NCBI GenBank assembly: GCA_950295325.1
Contig: OX485807.1
Span: forward strand, 5,520,501 to 5,584,500
Reading direction: 5' to 3'
Source of the DNA: Polytrichum commune
Lineage: Eukaryota > Streptophyta > Polytrichopsida > Polytrichales > Polytrichaceae
DNA: 64,000 nt
Shown here: piece after piece, positions 45,223 through 55,424 of the stretch
Numbering within the stretch: position 1 is the stretch's first letter
Layout of the letters: the number at the start of each line of letters is the position of its first letter
Notes under the pieces: model-generated
Database searches by the model: none
What the model saw: only the letters and a program-made list of their open reading frames with translations
What the model was told of the DNA's origin: nothing
Translations under genes and position numbers: made by a program

Positions 45223-45849
45223 TTGACATCGTTTTGGATCTTGTTGTGCGGTGACTTGAAGATGCAAGATGTGGGGTTTGGTGTCTTTTAGGTGTTGAAG
45301 GCTAGGGAAGGTAGATCCCGGGTACGCAACTCCCATATTATACGCAAGGTGTGCATTGGCATTAAATTGGCTCAAAGGACGGCTTCTATAGAAATCTTAT
45401 CAAATTATACAAAACAAAGGATCAAAGAGTTCGGTGGAGACCACATTACATAAAATGAGAGGTAGAAGAAGTTGCGTTGCATATTTATTAGAAAAACTCC
45501 ATAATGTATATAAAGAACTGAAACACCTATTTCTTTAACCTCGTAGAGCATCCAATTTTAAAAGATCCACACGAGTATCTGCCTCCAATTAAAATTAAAA
45601 TTCATTGGAAATAATTTATTTAAAATTGAATAATATAGGCCTATACTAGATGTATTTTAAAAAAACTCATATGATTAGGTTTTTAATGAAATTATATAAT
45701 TCAAGGAATATTTATTTCCTATATATAATTACCTTTGTGAATTCCTTGTTAGAAGGGCTACAAGAGTTTCCTTCGTTAAAACAAATTATATCACTCGAGA
45801 TTGGACTAAAATGCATTATTAAGTGATTATAATCAAGGCCATATGGTAT
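45223..45849. other. AT-rich intergenic sequence
   Basis: No gene or element recognised. Confidence 0.4.
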
Positions 45850-46060
45850 GGGGTTTGCATACCCGGGAGGTAGATTCCAAGTTCCATTGCTTTGGATCGA
45901 TGTAACAAAAGGAGGAGTAAGGTATGCATGTGTTATTTGGTTTGTTTTCCATGTTCTCCAACTTCTACAAATTAGATTTGCACAATGAAACTTTGGTGCA
46001 TTAGCAAATCTAGGATGAAGCATGAACAAAACTCAGACCTCCCTTGATTTAGTTGTGATT
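45850..46060 (-). repeat. Dispersed repeat R4, copy 3 (minus orientation)
   Basis: On the minus strand: AATCACAACTAAATCAAGGGAG, CCTAGATTTGCTAATGCACC, GTAGAAGTTGGAGAACATGG and ACATGCATACCTTACTCC, the same block order as at 33.3, 42.2 and 60.4 kb. Confidence 0.55.
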
Positions 46061-46919
46061 ATTGGATATGTGTGTTTGTCAATTCCCAACCAAATACATA
46101 GGTCCTCCCAATTGTGTTCATAATTGAGTGTGACGCACATAAAGGGACAAACTTTGTTTTTTTGGTGTTTAGGGTTCAGGGGTTTCATACGCTTCAAGAA
46201 AGTTTATGCCTTATTTTAGTTGTTGTTTGTTGGAAGATACTGAGAAAATAATCCTTCACTTGTTCTTGCACCGAGGCTTAGGGTGATATTGTTGGACTTC
46301 TAGCCAGCCATGATAAATTTTGTTCTTTTCGTGTCTAGAATTGGTGTTAATTTGCCAGGGGGTGGATTCTTCACACCATGTATGAACTTATGTGAGTGTA
46401 AAAGGAGTCTCATTTGAGGCATTACCATTTATAGTATACATAATGGAGAGCTCTTGTTTCTCTTACGTGTGCATATTCAAAAAGGCTATTAAGGATTTAA
46501 AAGTAAAGGTATATGGTCAAAAGGGGGGCCTAAAGGTTACGAGGAAAGTCGATAACGGTTGTGCCAGTTTCATCCAACTTATGTTTTCATCCATTGTTGT
46601 AATATGGTACTAGTCTTTAATGACTACGTACCATATTCATTCTTGTTAGGGTTTGCATTTGGGTTTCGAGCTTTTCCAAAGTAGAGGTTCTTAGAGCGCT
46701 TCAACTCCCTTGAGATTTGCTCCCTGGATTGTGGCCAAGTTATTGTGCTCTTGTCTTTGTTTATTTGATACAATCGTGGAAATAGTGTTACGTAGGCACT
46801 CAAAGAATCTCGAGGTAGGTCTTTCTCCTCATTTTGGGTTTACAAAATGCGCAATTTTTTTGGCAATAAGTGGGTGGAATATAGGGAACCTATTGACCTA
46901 ATGGCCCATGCAAGGGAAA
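46061..46919. other. Intergenic sequence
   Basis: Short plus-strand frames (46,392-46,613 and 46,710-46,901) lack recognisable domains. Nothing else seen. Confidence 0.4.
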
Positions 46920-47250
46920 TGTATTATTGAGCATACAAATGGGCCACGGCAACACTTGCCATATGTTTACATTCTAGTATGCAAGAGGAAGGTAATCTTG
47001 AGCATACCAATGCCAAGCATCATTTTGTGTACACTGTCATAATCTTGTCAACTGCTGTGTAGCAGAGGCATACACCTCATAACATTATTGAACATGCTCA
47101 TACCAAGATATCAAAAAGCACACTTGAACGCCAAGTGTCACGAGGTGACACTCATAATGAGGTTGTTAACCATCAGTGTAACCTAACATACGCCTCAAAA
47201 TTAGGGTAAGCGACATTGTTACGCGTGTGACACTAAGTACTGCTAATACT
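46920..47250. repeat. CACTACACC-family element, partial right half
   Basis: Contains CTAGTATGCAAGAGGAAGGTAATCTTGAGCATA, CATACACCTCATAACATTATTGAACATGCTCA, CACACTTGAACGCCAAGTGTCACGAGGTGACACTCAT and a terminal GTGACACTAAGTACTGC, all matching the right half of the long type. The outermost end is lost. Confidence 0.6.
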
Positions 47251-47594
47251 AACTTAAAACAACAACAGTGTGAGAGCTTCTTAAATTACTCAATAAGTCA
47301 CTCATGTTGTAAGGTAACTTAGTATGCAGGCGTCTCTAAGAAGGTGCGGAAACGCCGCGAGGTGTCTGAGTCCACAAGCCCTGAGCTTGATATCTCTCTC
47401 ATGTGGTGGCATATATTATATATACAACCGTTTTGTATGTGGGCGGCTCATTTGTGTGTTGGCGGGTACCCACTTCCCCACGCGTAGAGTGAGGGTGGAA
47501 GATATCTTTGTCCTCTTGGGTTTGTGATGAATTGGGTGGCACGAGCGATTGTTGCACCAAATGGTATGGCAAATTACTTGTGGATTTATACTAT
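47251..47594. other. Intergenic sequence
   Basis: A somewhat GC-richer patch at 47,330-47,520 with overlapping frames on both strands but no domain. Confidence 0.35.
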
Positions 47595-47945
47595 TTTGAA
47601 CCCACGCCGTCCCGTTCCGTTGCACCCGAGCACATGGAATACTGTCCTAGCGCATTCCTTAGCCATTTGTGCAACATGTCGTTGTTGACAGCTGGTTTTT
47701 TTGGGACTTTGGAACAGTGGTCGCGTCAGCGTCCACCTGTCCTCACCGTAGGTTGCCAAACCCCTATAGGTACTAGTGTGGGTCCACGTCGTCCCGTCCC
47801 ATTACACCCGTGAATATGATTTGATGCGCCATATCATTCCCAAACTCTCTTTGTTCAACATGCCGTTGTTGACAACTCGCCGTTTTGGAACTTTGGAATA
47901 GTGACTGTATCAGCGGCCACCCACCTTCACCGTAGGTTGCCAAAA
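47595..47945 (+). repeat. Two-copy tandem duplication, about 182-bp unit
   Basis: CCCACGCCGTCCCGTTCCGT (47,601) corresponds to TCCACGTCGTCCCGTCCCAT (47,783). Both copies continue through CATGTCGTTGTTGACA or CATGCCGTTGTTGACA, GGGACTTTGGAACAGTG or GGAACTTTGGAATAGTG, and CACCGTAGGTTGCCAAA. Confidence 0.75.
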
Positions 47946-48470
47946 TGTATATGAGATGTGATTTGCATACACCGTTACTTCACTAGTATACAAGTCCAAT
48001 AGCGTATGTATCATTATGAAAGAGTTGCAAGTTTATTAGTTGCTGCTAGTGCAATGTGAACCATTCATGAGAGATGGACAAGATGCATGGTAATTCCGCT
48101 TAAATCACTGCAGAGCCGATTTTTCAAAGGATGAGTACTGTGCTACTATAACAAGTTAGCATGTGGGAGGTGGGTGATTGGTATATAACTTGTTCAAATT
48201 TTACAGATAGTGGTAAGTTAGTATGGATAGATGCAAACAGATCCGTAATCTGCCTAATAATTGCAAAGGTCATTTATGAGAACTATGTGAAGATCTAAGA
48301 TATGTAGGCCGGGGTGTCCACTGCTGAGGATTAAACCCATGCTCAAGTTGAAGTTGGCCTTCCTTTGTAAGCACTAATGCTGACAAGTTTTCAAACAAAA
48401 GCAACATGAACGCATGGTACTTAAGCTACACTTTGGAGGCAATCTGGAGGTCCGATTGATGAGCGCAAAC
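47946..48470. other. Intergenic sequence
   Basis: AT-rich spacer with no recognisable gene. Confidence 0.4.
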
Positions 48471-48693
48471 CAATGAACAGGAGAATCGGCTGCTAGTTAC
48501 AGTTGAACCGGTTGAGTTTGGGGTATAACAGGTAGAAGTTCAAGACTACAGGAAACTTAACGATGATGTTAGGGGAATTTGTAGAATACATCTCAAATTA
48601 AAGAACAACCCGAAAGATGTCAACATGTAACCGGATGGACTTGGAAACACTGGGATATGGACCGATTATGCCCAAAAATCTCCCGGGACATTG
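48471..48693. mobile_element. hAT-type MITE (family A), 223 bp
   Basis: Starts CAATGAACAGGAGAATCGG and ends TCTCCCGGGACATTG. The interior blocks are present. No target duplication is visible, so the flanks have probably changed. A CT run (about 48,708-48,727) follows. Confidence 0.75.
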
Positions 48694-48850
48694 GACATTG
48701 TGTTATTTCTCTCTCTCTCTCTCTCTTTCTGGGATGATATTGACCCACATAAGAACTCAGGACTAGAAGGATTCTCTCACTTTGTGATACGTCAAGTATC
48801 AAACTGGATCTACAATTTAGATACCATTTTTGTAGGGCATTTGATTCCAT

Positions 48851-49384
48851 TACATTGTTTATGGTATCTAATGTCACGTGCGTAGTAGAGTCACTTATCC
48901 TATTTTCAAGCATATCCTAGGTTACACTGATGACCAACAACTTCATCATTCGTGTCACCTCATGACACTTGACATTCAAGTGCAACTTACTAATATTTTG
49001 GCATGAGTATGTGCAATATTGTTATGAGGTGTACGCCTATGCAACACAATGGTCTACAAGTTGACTACAATGTACACAAACAACACTTGACTTTATTATA
49101 CGCTCAAGAATATCATATTCTTGCATACCAACACATATACACATGGCACTTGCCATCGATATATGCTCCACAATATCTTCCCCTCACAAACTGAAACACA
49201 AAACTATCATCTCGAGCATCCCAACATGCTACGCTAAATGTCATGTGACGTAGGTGAACTTTCACCTTTAAAAAGTCACTTACATTGACAAACAATATCT
49301 TTGGCAACTACCATACATGACACTTTGAGACCCTTGGCATCCACTTCAGGTCCTTCGCAAATAATGTAGGTGACACTAAATACG
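48851..49384. mobile_element. CACTACACC-family element, long type, reversed, right end truncated
   Basis: Left end TACATTGTTTATGGTATCTA; the interior reads as the reverse complement of 36,052-36,533 (GGTTACACTGATGACCAAC, GGTGTACGCCTATGCAAC, TGACACTTTGAGACC). It ends GTGACACTAAATAC and then joins directly to the palindromic mini-element, so the outer bases of this end are missing. Confidence 0.65.
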
Positions 49385-49413
49385 ATTTGGGCGAACCAAC
49401 CCATACACTTGTT
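49385..49413 (+). mobile_element. Left half of a palindromic mini-element (family P) split by hAT
   Basis: ATTTGGGCGAACCAACCCATACACTTGTT is the left arm of the mini-element. Its right half resumes at 51,054 after the hAT insertion, and the 8 bases CACTTGTT are present on both sides. Confidence 0.85.
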
Positions 49414-49506
49414 CAGACCTTGTACAGCCGCTAGCCCACGGACTTTTTGGGCTAGCGGCTAACCTAATAGCTAACAGTTATGGCTGAAAACGGTTCTCGG
49501 AAAAAA

Positions 49507-49650
49507 TGGGCTAGCCCAGCTATGGCTAGATCGCGGCTTGAAAAATTATGGGCTAGCCTAGCTATGGCTAGATCGAGGCCTCAAAAAATATGGGCTAGTC
49601 CAGCTATGGCTAGATCGAGGCCTCAGATAATATGGGCTAGCCCAGCTAGT
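49507..49650 (+). repeat. Left subterminal tandem array of the hAT element (about 42-bp unit, 4 copies)
   Basis: Each unit contains TGGGCTAGCCCAGCTATGG and CTAGATCGAGGCCTC. GGGCTAGCCC is palindromic. A related stem, CCGCTAGCCCA..TGGGCTAGCGG, lies at 49,428-49,458. In hAT elements such subterminal repeats commonly bind the transposase; that role is inferred here. Confidence 0.85.
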
Positions 49651-49739
49651 TATTAGCTAGCTAAAGATAAGTCATGTAACTCAATTGGCTCAAGCTAAGG
49701 CCCAGCCATGTCATCCCTACCACTACCATAAAATTTTTA

Positions 49740-49945
49740 GGGTTGAGATCATCTGTCCATATCCAAGTGCTTCCAAGTGCAACCGGTTACATGTTTACAT
49801 CTTTTGATATGTCTTTACTCAAAGTGGGCTATATTCTCTACATTCCTCTAAAAAGATGGGTCGTTCTCTTGAAGTCTTGAACAAGAACTTCAACAAGTTC
49901 ATTTTGAAACTCAACCAGCTCATCTGCAACTAGTAGCCGGAACTC
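49740..49945 (-). mobile_element. Degenerate family-A MITE inside the hAT element
   Basis: TTCCAAGTGCAACCGGTTACATG, TTCTCTACATTCCTCTAAAA, GAAGTCTTGAAC and TGAAACTCAACCAGCTCATCTG are family-A blocks in the orientation of 55,191-55,424. The ends are decayed. It abuts the transposase remnant and occupies the place where the upstream coding part would be. Confidence 0.6.
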
Positions 49946-49977
49946 TGTAAGTAGTAGCCAGTTCTTTGTAACTGTAG

Positions 49978-50675
49978 TGGCGGGCGTAATCGAGAAACTT
50001 TACGATCTCATCCATGACGGTGTGATTTGGAAAACCATCAAGCGATTGGTGGAGAAGAAAGCTGAGGCGATCATATCCCTTCTCCCGGAGATCAATGCTG
50101 ACCGCGGCCGTCTAGTCAAGCGTCGAAAGATAGCATCGGATCCTATAGCATCTAGAGCAATGTTGCAGGATCTCATTGGCGACGCAGTGCAAACCAGCCA
50201 TGAGGAGAGTGAGGAGGTGGATATTGAACATGATCCGGTGGCCATGGTGGCGGCCAAGATACACATGTATTTCTCCATCGCCAGTGAGAAATTCCCAGAA
50301 TCTGGGAATTTGGTTAGTTGGTGGTGGAATGAACGATATAGAATGCCGTGTTTGGCGGAAGTAGCCGCCGCTTTACTAGCCTCCAAGCCCGGATCGGGTG
50401 GGCTAGAATGTGACTTTGGCAGTCTAAATGATATCATTACTCCAAAGAGATCATCGCTTGGGGGAGGATTTGCAGAGGCATCAATGATGTTGAAGTTGAA
50501 CAAACATCTAATGCCATACGATCCTGAAAAGTTGATCTTGTTGGATAATTCCGATTGGAAGAATCACATTCCCAAACGCCCTATTTTCAATGAGGAGTTG
50601 CAAATAGAGGATGATGACAATTTGTTGGTAGAGTATGATGAGCAACATGTTTTAGATATTGATGAAGATGAGTGA
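49978..50675 (+). pseudogene. hAT transposase C-terminal fragment (dimerisation domain)
   Basis: About 232 open codons ending at TGA 50,673-50,675. The C-terminal half contains LVSWWWNERYRMPCLAEVAA followed by LLASKPGSGGLECDFGSLND and ITPKRSSL, the layout of the hAT dimerisation domain. The upstream catalytic aspartates and BED finger are absent. The open frame has no ATG until 50,160. The bases before 49,978 (GTTCTTTGTAACTGTAG) would serve as a splice acceptor, so this may be the last exon of a once longer gene. An acidic tail (EDDDNLLVEYDEQ..DIDEDE) ends it. No stops interrupt it, which suggests recent loss or retained expression. Confidence 0.8.
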
Positions 50676-50804
50676 TTTTGACTGATATGAAATATAATTG
50701 TATTGATGACACAATGTCTCCTTGAATTCATTATATGAGCTACATGAATTAATTTATTAGGTCAGCTAATCCAACTATATGGCTAGAAATGGTACCCGAA
50801 AAAA

Positions 50805-51035
50805 ATGGGTTAGCCCAGCTATGGCTAGATCGAGGCCTCCCAAAATATGGGCTAGCCCAGCTATGGCTAGATCGAGGCCTCAAAAAATATGGGCTAGCCC
50901 AGCTATGGCTAGATCGAGGCCTTAGAAAATATGGGCTAGCCTAACTATGGCTAGATTGAGGCCTCAAAAAATATGGGCTAGCCTAGCTATGGCAAGATTA
51001 AGGCCTCAAAAATATGGGCTAGCCCAGCTAGCTAA
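50805..51035 (+). repeat. Right subterminal tandem array of the hAT element (about 42-bp unit, 6 copies)
   Basis: Six units of TGGGCTAGCCCAGCTATGG..AGATCGAGGCCTC in the same orientation as the left array, ending 18 bases before the terminal inverted repeat. Confidence 0.85.
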
Positions 51036-51053
51036 TGGGCTATAAAAGGTGTG

Positions 51054-51270
51054 CACTTGTTCCATGTTGGATGCCTGCCTAAACCCTTGCCTCCAAGGGA
51101 CTAGTGTGCGGGTTGGTTCACCCCAACCCTACTATTTGGGTATAGGTGAGGGGGTATTACCCTCTCTCGAACTAGATTTGGGTGAATCAACCCATACACT
51201 TGTTCCTTGTTGGATGCCTAAACCCTTGCCTCCAAGGACCCAATGTACAGGTTGGTTCGCCCCAGCCCGG
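51054..51270 (+). repeat. Family-P mini-elements, two units in plus orientation
   Basis: The right half of the hAT-split unit (51,054-51,125) is followed by a linker (CTACTATTTGGGTATAGGTG, then GGGGGTATTACCCTCTCTCG) and a second complete palindrome (about 51,178-51,270). The linker is the reverse complement of the one in the array at 51,590-52,255, so the two blocks are inverted copies. Confidence 0.8.
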
Positions 51271-51308
51271 TCCAGTGTTGGGTTGGTATACATGTGAATC
51301 ATGCACAC

Positions 51309-51545
51309 TTATGTCCGGGAAGAACCAGCGGTTGGTTGCAGATGAACCGACTGAGTTTGAGAAATAACCGGTTGAAGATGGAGACTTTAGGGGAATCACC
51401 GATCGTTTTAGAGGAATCTACATAATACACCTCAATTGAATGAAAGCAACAGTGGATGATGATGTCAACATGTAACCAACTGGTTGGATTTAGAATCACG
51501 AGGATCTTGACCGACTATATATGCCCAAAAACTTTCCGGGCACTG
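51309..51545. mobile_element. hAT-type MITE (family A), 237 bp
   Basis: Starts TTATGTCCGGGAAGAACC and ends CTTTCCGGGCACTG, between near-identical 8-mers ATGCACAC (51,301-51,308) and ATACACAC (51,546-51,553). The interior blocks are complete. Confidence 0.75.
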
Positions 51546-51589
51546 ATACACACTATTTGTACACCGTTTATGGTGTTTAGTGGGTTGGG

Positions 51590-52257
51590 GCGAACCAACC
51601 TGTACATTGGTTCCTTGGAGGCTAGGGTCTAGGCATGCATCGAACAAAGAACGAGTGTATGGGTTGGTTCGCCCAAATCCAGTTGGAGAGAGAGGGTAAT
51701 ACCCACTCACCTATACCCAAATAATAAGGCTTGGGCGAACCAACCCGTACATTGGTTCCTTGGAGGCAAGGGTCTAGGCAGGCATCCAACAAGAAATGAG
51801 TGTACGAGTTGGTTTGCCGAAATCCAGTTGGAGAGAGGGTAATACCCCCTCACCTATACCCAAATAGTAGGGCTAGGGCGAACCAACCCGTACATTGGTT
51901 CCTCGGAGGCAAGGGTTTAAACATCCAACAAAGAACGAGTGTATGGGTTAGTTCGCCCAAATCTAGTTGGAGAGAGGATAATACCCCCTCACCTATACCC
52001 AAATAGTAGGGCCGGGGCGAACCGACCTGTACACTGGTTCCTTGGAGACAAGAGTCTAGGTAGGCATCCAACAAGGAACGAGTGTATGGGTTGGTTCGCC
52101 CAAATCTAGTTGGAGAGAGGATAATACCCCCCTCACCTCTACCCAAATAGTAGGGCGGGCTGGGACGAACCAACCTGTACACTGGTTCCTTGGAGACAAG
52201 AGTCTAGGCACGCATCCAACAAGGAACGAGTGTATGGGTTGGTTCGCCCAAATCCCC
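51590..52257 (-). repeat. Tandem array of family-P palindromes, five units of about 145 bp
   Basis: CGAACCAACC or CGAACCGACC starts units at 51,591, 51,736, 51,879, 52,018 and 52,166 (spacings 145, 143, 139, 148). Each unit is one palindrome (GCGAACCAACC..GGTTGGTTCGCCC) plus a linker AGTTGGAGAGAGGGTAATAC..CACCTATACCCAAATAG. Orientation is opposite to 51,054-51,270. Long frames on the minus strand across it simply track the repeat. Confidence 0.85.
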
Positions 52258-52795
52258 AACATCGGACCACGGGTGTAAACCCAGAGCTCTAATAAAGTTG
52301 CATGGCAGCCTACTAGGGTGGTGGTGTCATCGCTAAAGGTTACAGTTGGTTAAATTGCAGCCTGTGTGTATATGTGTGTGTGTGTTTGGGGGGGGGGGGG
52401 GGGGGTGAGGCTATCATGATATTGAGAGTATCGGTGGCCGTGGCATCAGGTGCCAGTGATCAAATGCCACAGAGCAAGTCAGTACTTCGACATGCTCAGT
52501 GGTGCCGCGTGCAGGCTTAACTTAATTCACACTGTACACCTGCAGATTATTATTATTATTATTATCAATAATAATAATAAGTAGGATGCGATGATGGGGA
52601 CAATGGTACCAAAGAGGAGATCGGTGCCATTGTGCCAATTTGGGACAATACAATACAAATCTAGTAGTAATAATAATTGTCGTTGTAGTAGTAGTAGTAG
52701 TGGTGTCAAAATGTCTGTAAGAAGCACACGTCTTTGTTTCGTGGTATGATATAATAATAACATATGATATGAGCCAGAAAGCCTTTGGTTCAGAC
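52258..52795. other. Intergenic sequence with microsatellites
   Basis: A G-run of about 20 after (GT)n at 52,368-52,405; (ATT)n at about 52,546-52,566 followed by its complement (AATAATAATAATAA); and (GTA)n near 52,686-52,700. Frames of 100-118 codons on the minus strand are low-complexity. Confidence 0.5.
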
Positions 52796-52857
52796 CAGTG
52801 TCTGGGGCCATGACTTTTGGGCATGATCGGTCAAAATCCGACTGTTTCCAAGTCCAA
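52796..52857. mobile_element. Truncated family-A MITE end
   Basis: CAGTGTCTGGGGCC..TTTTGGGCATGATCGGTC..GTTTCCAAGTCCAA matches the first 60 bases of the family and then stops at the start of an opposed copy. Confidence 0.6.
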
Positions 52858-53439
52858 TGAACGGGGAGGTCGCGCTGCTGCACGGCTTTTGTTTAATTAG
52901 TGTGGGTTATCATTTGGAGTTATGCATTGGTATAACATTTCACTGAGAGTATCAATTTATACCCAAGTAATGTAAGTAGTTAGTGTGCCCGCCGAAGAAT
53001 ACGGGGAGGACGTGCCGCTGCATTGGTTTTGTCTAATTAGTGTGGGTTACTATTTGGAGTTATGCATTGTTATAACAATTTACTGAAAGTATCAATTTAT
53101 ACTCAAATAACATAAGTAGTTAATATGCACGCCGAAGAATAGGATGTAGCTTAGTTGGTGAAAAATGATAATGATGATAAAAATGTTCTAGCAACACGTA
53201 GCTTTGAATGGTAACCCACACTAATTAGATAGAACAATGTCGTTATAGATGAACCAGTTGAGGTTGAGAATTCACCAGTTGAGGTTGAAGACTTCAGGAA
53301 ATTTACACATCATTTTATTTAGGAATATATAGAATATACCTAAAATTAATAAAGAAAAACTGATGTCAACATGTAAGCAGTCCCACTTGGAAACAGTACG
53401 ATCTTGAGGAATTATGCCTAAAAATCTCCCCGGACACTG
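52855..53439. mobile_element. Family-A MITE interrupted by a foldback insert
   Basis: Begins CAATGAACGGGGAGG and resumes at about 53,232 with TTATAGATGAACCAGTTGAGG, ending CTCCCCGGACACTG. The insert (about 52,870-53,231) has inverted ends: TAATTAGTGTGGGTTATCAT on the left and, inward from the right, TAATTAGTGTGGGTTACCAT. Removing it restores a normal-length family-A copy. Confidence 0.65.
52880..53145 (+). repeat. Two-copy tandem duplication, 140-bp unit, within the foldback insert
   Basis: ATTAGTGTGGGTTA at 52,896 and 53,036. Both copies continue GGAGTTATGCATTG, GAGAGTATCAATTTATAC or GAAAGTATCAATTTATAC, TAAGTAGTTA and GCCGAAGAATA. The left terminal region of the insert has been duplicated. 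Confidence 0.75.
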
Positions 53440-55190
53440 TCTGAGTCCAACTGGTGACATGTTGCTTAAGTTTCCTCAATGAAATGAGCTTACTAAAGTA
53501 GAGAGTGTGTTATTTGGATGATGTTCTCACAACACACAGTAAGTTTGAGATGATTACCAAACCCAAATCGTGCACGTAGGTTATTTGCCTAGTGGATTTT
53601 GGAGTTTCTTATGAAAATCTTGTTCATTATCAATGTGGAGATTCTCGTGTTCATCAAGTGGTCGTATAGCCTTCCCAATCATGTTGACCATTGAGCCTTG
53701 AATGGTGAGCCTGTTTTGCGCATGTCGGTCAAATTCTTTTGATCACGTGTCTTTATGGCATCTATTCTTAGATCCACACCTAACCACACACCACTCAATT
53801 GTAGGTGTCCGAATTATTATTGTGTTGGAATCAGGCACATTTGTCTTAAAGGAAGAGGGATTTAGGGTGGGTTTTGCATTAGGGTCCAAGTCCAAGGAAA
53901 AACGCATCTTAAATGGAATTTACTTTTGGACTCAAGATTGGAGTCAAGTTTGAAGATTGGTTTCTCAAACTAAGAAGAGTGTTTATTTTCCGAGTGCGGA
54001 TTGCCAAGATTTGGAGGGAAATTGGTGCCATAGTAGTATCACTTCATTTTTGCATGCCTTGGATTTGGACCCTACTATAAACTCCTTGGGTCTAACATTT
54101 TTCTTTTGCTCAATAAAATCACTCGTTTTGGAATTCCTTTAATCTTCGATCTCAATGTAGACACACCCTAAAGTATGTGGCCCTCTTGTGTGCATTGCCC
54201 AACTCCACATACATTTTTGGTTGTTGGATCAAACCATGATTTCCCTCATCCCCTTCAGCAAATTCGAAATCATGAAGATTTTTGTTTCATGTTAAAAGTA
54301 TTGTCACCATCTGAGTGTCATGCAACACATCTTTTTATTACTAGAAATAATGGAGACCTACCACCACATTAGATTTCCTATATCATAGGTGATAAGTAGG
54401 TTAGACACAAACCAATTCAAAATTTGAGCAAAGTGCCGCGTGTTGTTTTCCATTGGTCCGAAACTCCACAAAATCCCATGTGCCACATTAAATAATTAGC
54501 ATTTCGGCACCCAATTGCCAAACAAGCTTATCACCTAGGGTATTTTCAGTGACAAAAGAATGTGATGTGTGAGATTTGTATGCATTGTACAACTAACAAT
54601 CAAAATCAAGGTTACATGGGGTCAAAGTGACGATTCTCTTTCTCTACCAATGGTCACAAACACTCTCACAATTGTGTTTTGCTACTAAACCTAAAATGGT
54701 GTCCATATTTTGAGAACATAGTCCAACCTCATCGTAACACATGTTTGTTTAGTGTCCGTTCTTAACTACAAATCTCACTGTATAAGCTCACAACTCAAAT
54801 AAAAGGCGTTTGAGAGAGGGAGGGAGAGAGAGAGAGAGAGAGCATACCTCTCATCCATCCAACATAAAATCTTTGACCTCCCATACATTTGTTGCAAACA
54901 TGTTGCAATTTCATATCAAATGACTCAAACTAAACTAGATGAATTCATGGTCTTTTAAGCTTATTTTGATATCAAATCAACTAAAAATAATAACATATGG
55001 GTTGCATACTATTCCAAGACTTTTTATGTTCGATGAATGAAAGATACACTCATATGCAATAACCTCCTCTCTCTCAACTAAGAAGTGTGACCACATAAAA
55101 GGCCCACAAACCTCAAATTTCCAGGTTAACCATCATTCATTCAGATTTTTCTTTTACTAACAGATCGGAGCTGGAACAGTTGAATTGACT
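53440..55190. other. Intergenic with R5 copies 3 and 4
   Basis: R5 blocks lie at 53,560-53,800 (GTGGAGATTCTCGTGTTCATCAAGTGGTCG..CATGTTGACCATTGAGCC) and 54,600-54,790. A GA microsatellite is at about 54,815-54,842. Three consecutive plus-strand frames of 61-83 codons (53,702-54,372) begin inside R5 and have no domain. Confidence 0.4.
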
Positions 55191-55424
55191 CAGAGTGTCT
55201 GGGGAGATTTTTGAGCTATAATTGGTCAAAATTGTAGTGTTTCCAAGTCCAACCGGTTACATCATGTTGTGATCTTTCGGTTTCTCTTTCACTAATTTAA
55301 GGTATACTCCATGGATTCCCTGTAAAAGGATGGGTAATTCTCCTGAAATCTTGAACTGTAACCAGTCATTTCGGAAACTCGACCAGTTCATCTGTAAGCA
55401 GTGGTTGGTTCTCCCTGTTCATTG
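55191..55424 (-). mobile_element. hAT-type MITE (family A), about 234 bp, reversed
   Basis: CAGAGTGTCTGGGGAGATTT at the left and GTTCTCCCTGTTCATTG at the right. The interior runs opposite to 42,492-42,723 (TTCCAAGTCCAACCGGTTAC and later AACTCGACCAGTTCATCTG). Target duplication not visible. Confidence 0.75.

Larger units (their letters stand above)
49414..51053 (+). mobile_element. Complete non-autonomous hAT element, 1,640 bp
   Basis: Terminal inverted repeats are CAGACCTTGTACAGCC and, inward from the right, CACACCTTTTATAGCC (13 of 16 match). Flanked by an exact 8-bp duplication CACTTGTT (49,406-49,413 and 51,054-51,061), the hAT signature. The interior has a 4-copy subterminal array, a family-A MITE piece, a hAT transposase C-terminal frame, and a 6-copy subterminal array. 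It inserted into a family-P mini-element, whose two halves rejoin perfectly when it is removed. Confidence 0.92.

Noticed and set aside
51049-52262. Several 60-110-codon frames with peptide phrases like RNQCTGWFVPA
   Set aside because: They are translations of the palindromic mini-element repeats; the repeat structure, not selection, keeps them open.
53702-54372. Series of plus-strand frames that might be exons of one gene
   Set aside because: They begin in a dispersed repeat, show no domain, and have no convincing splice continuity.
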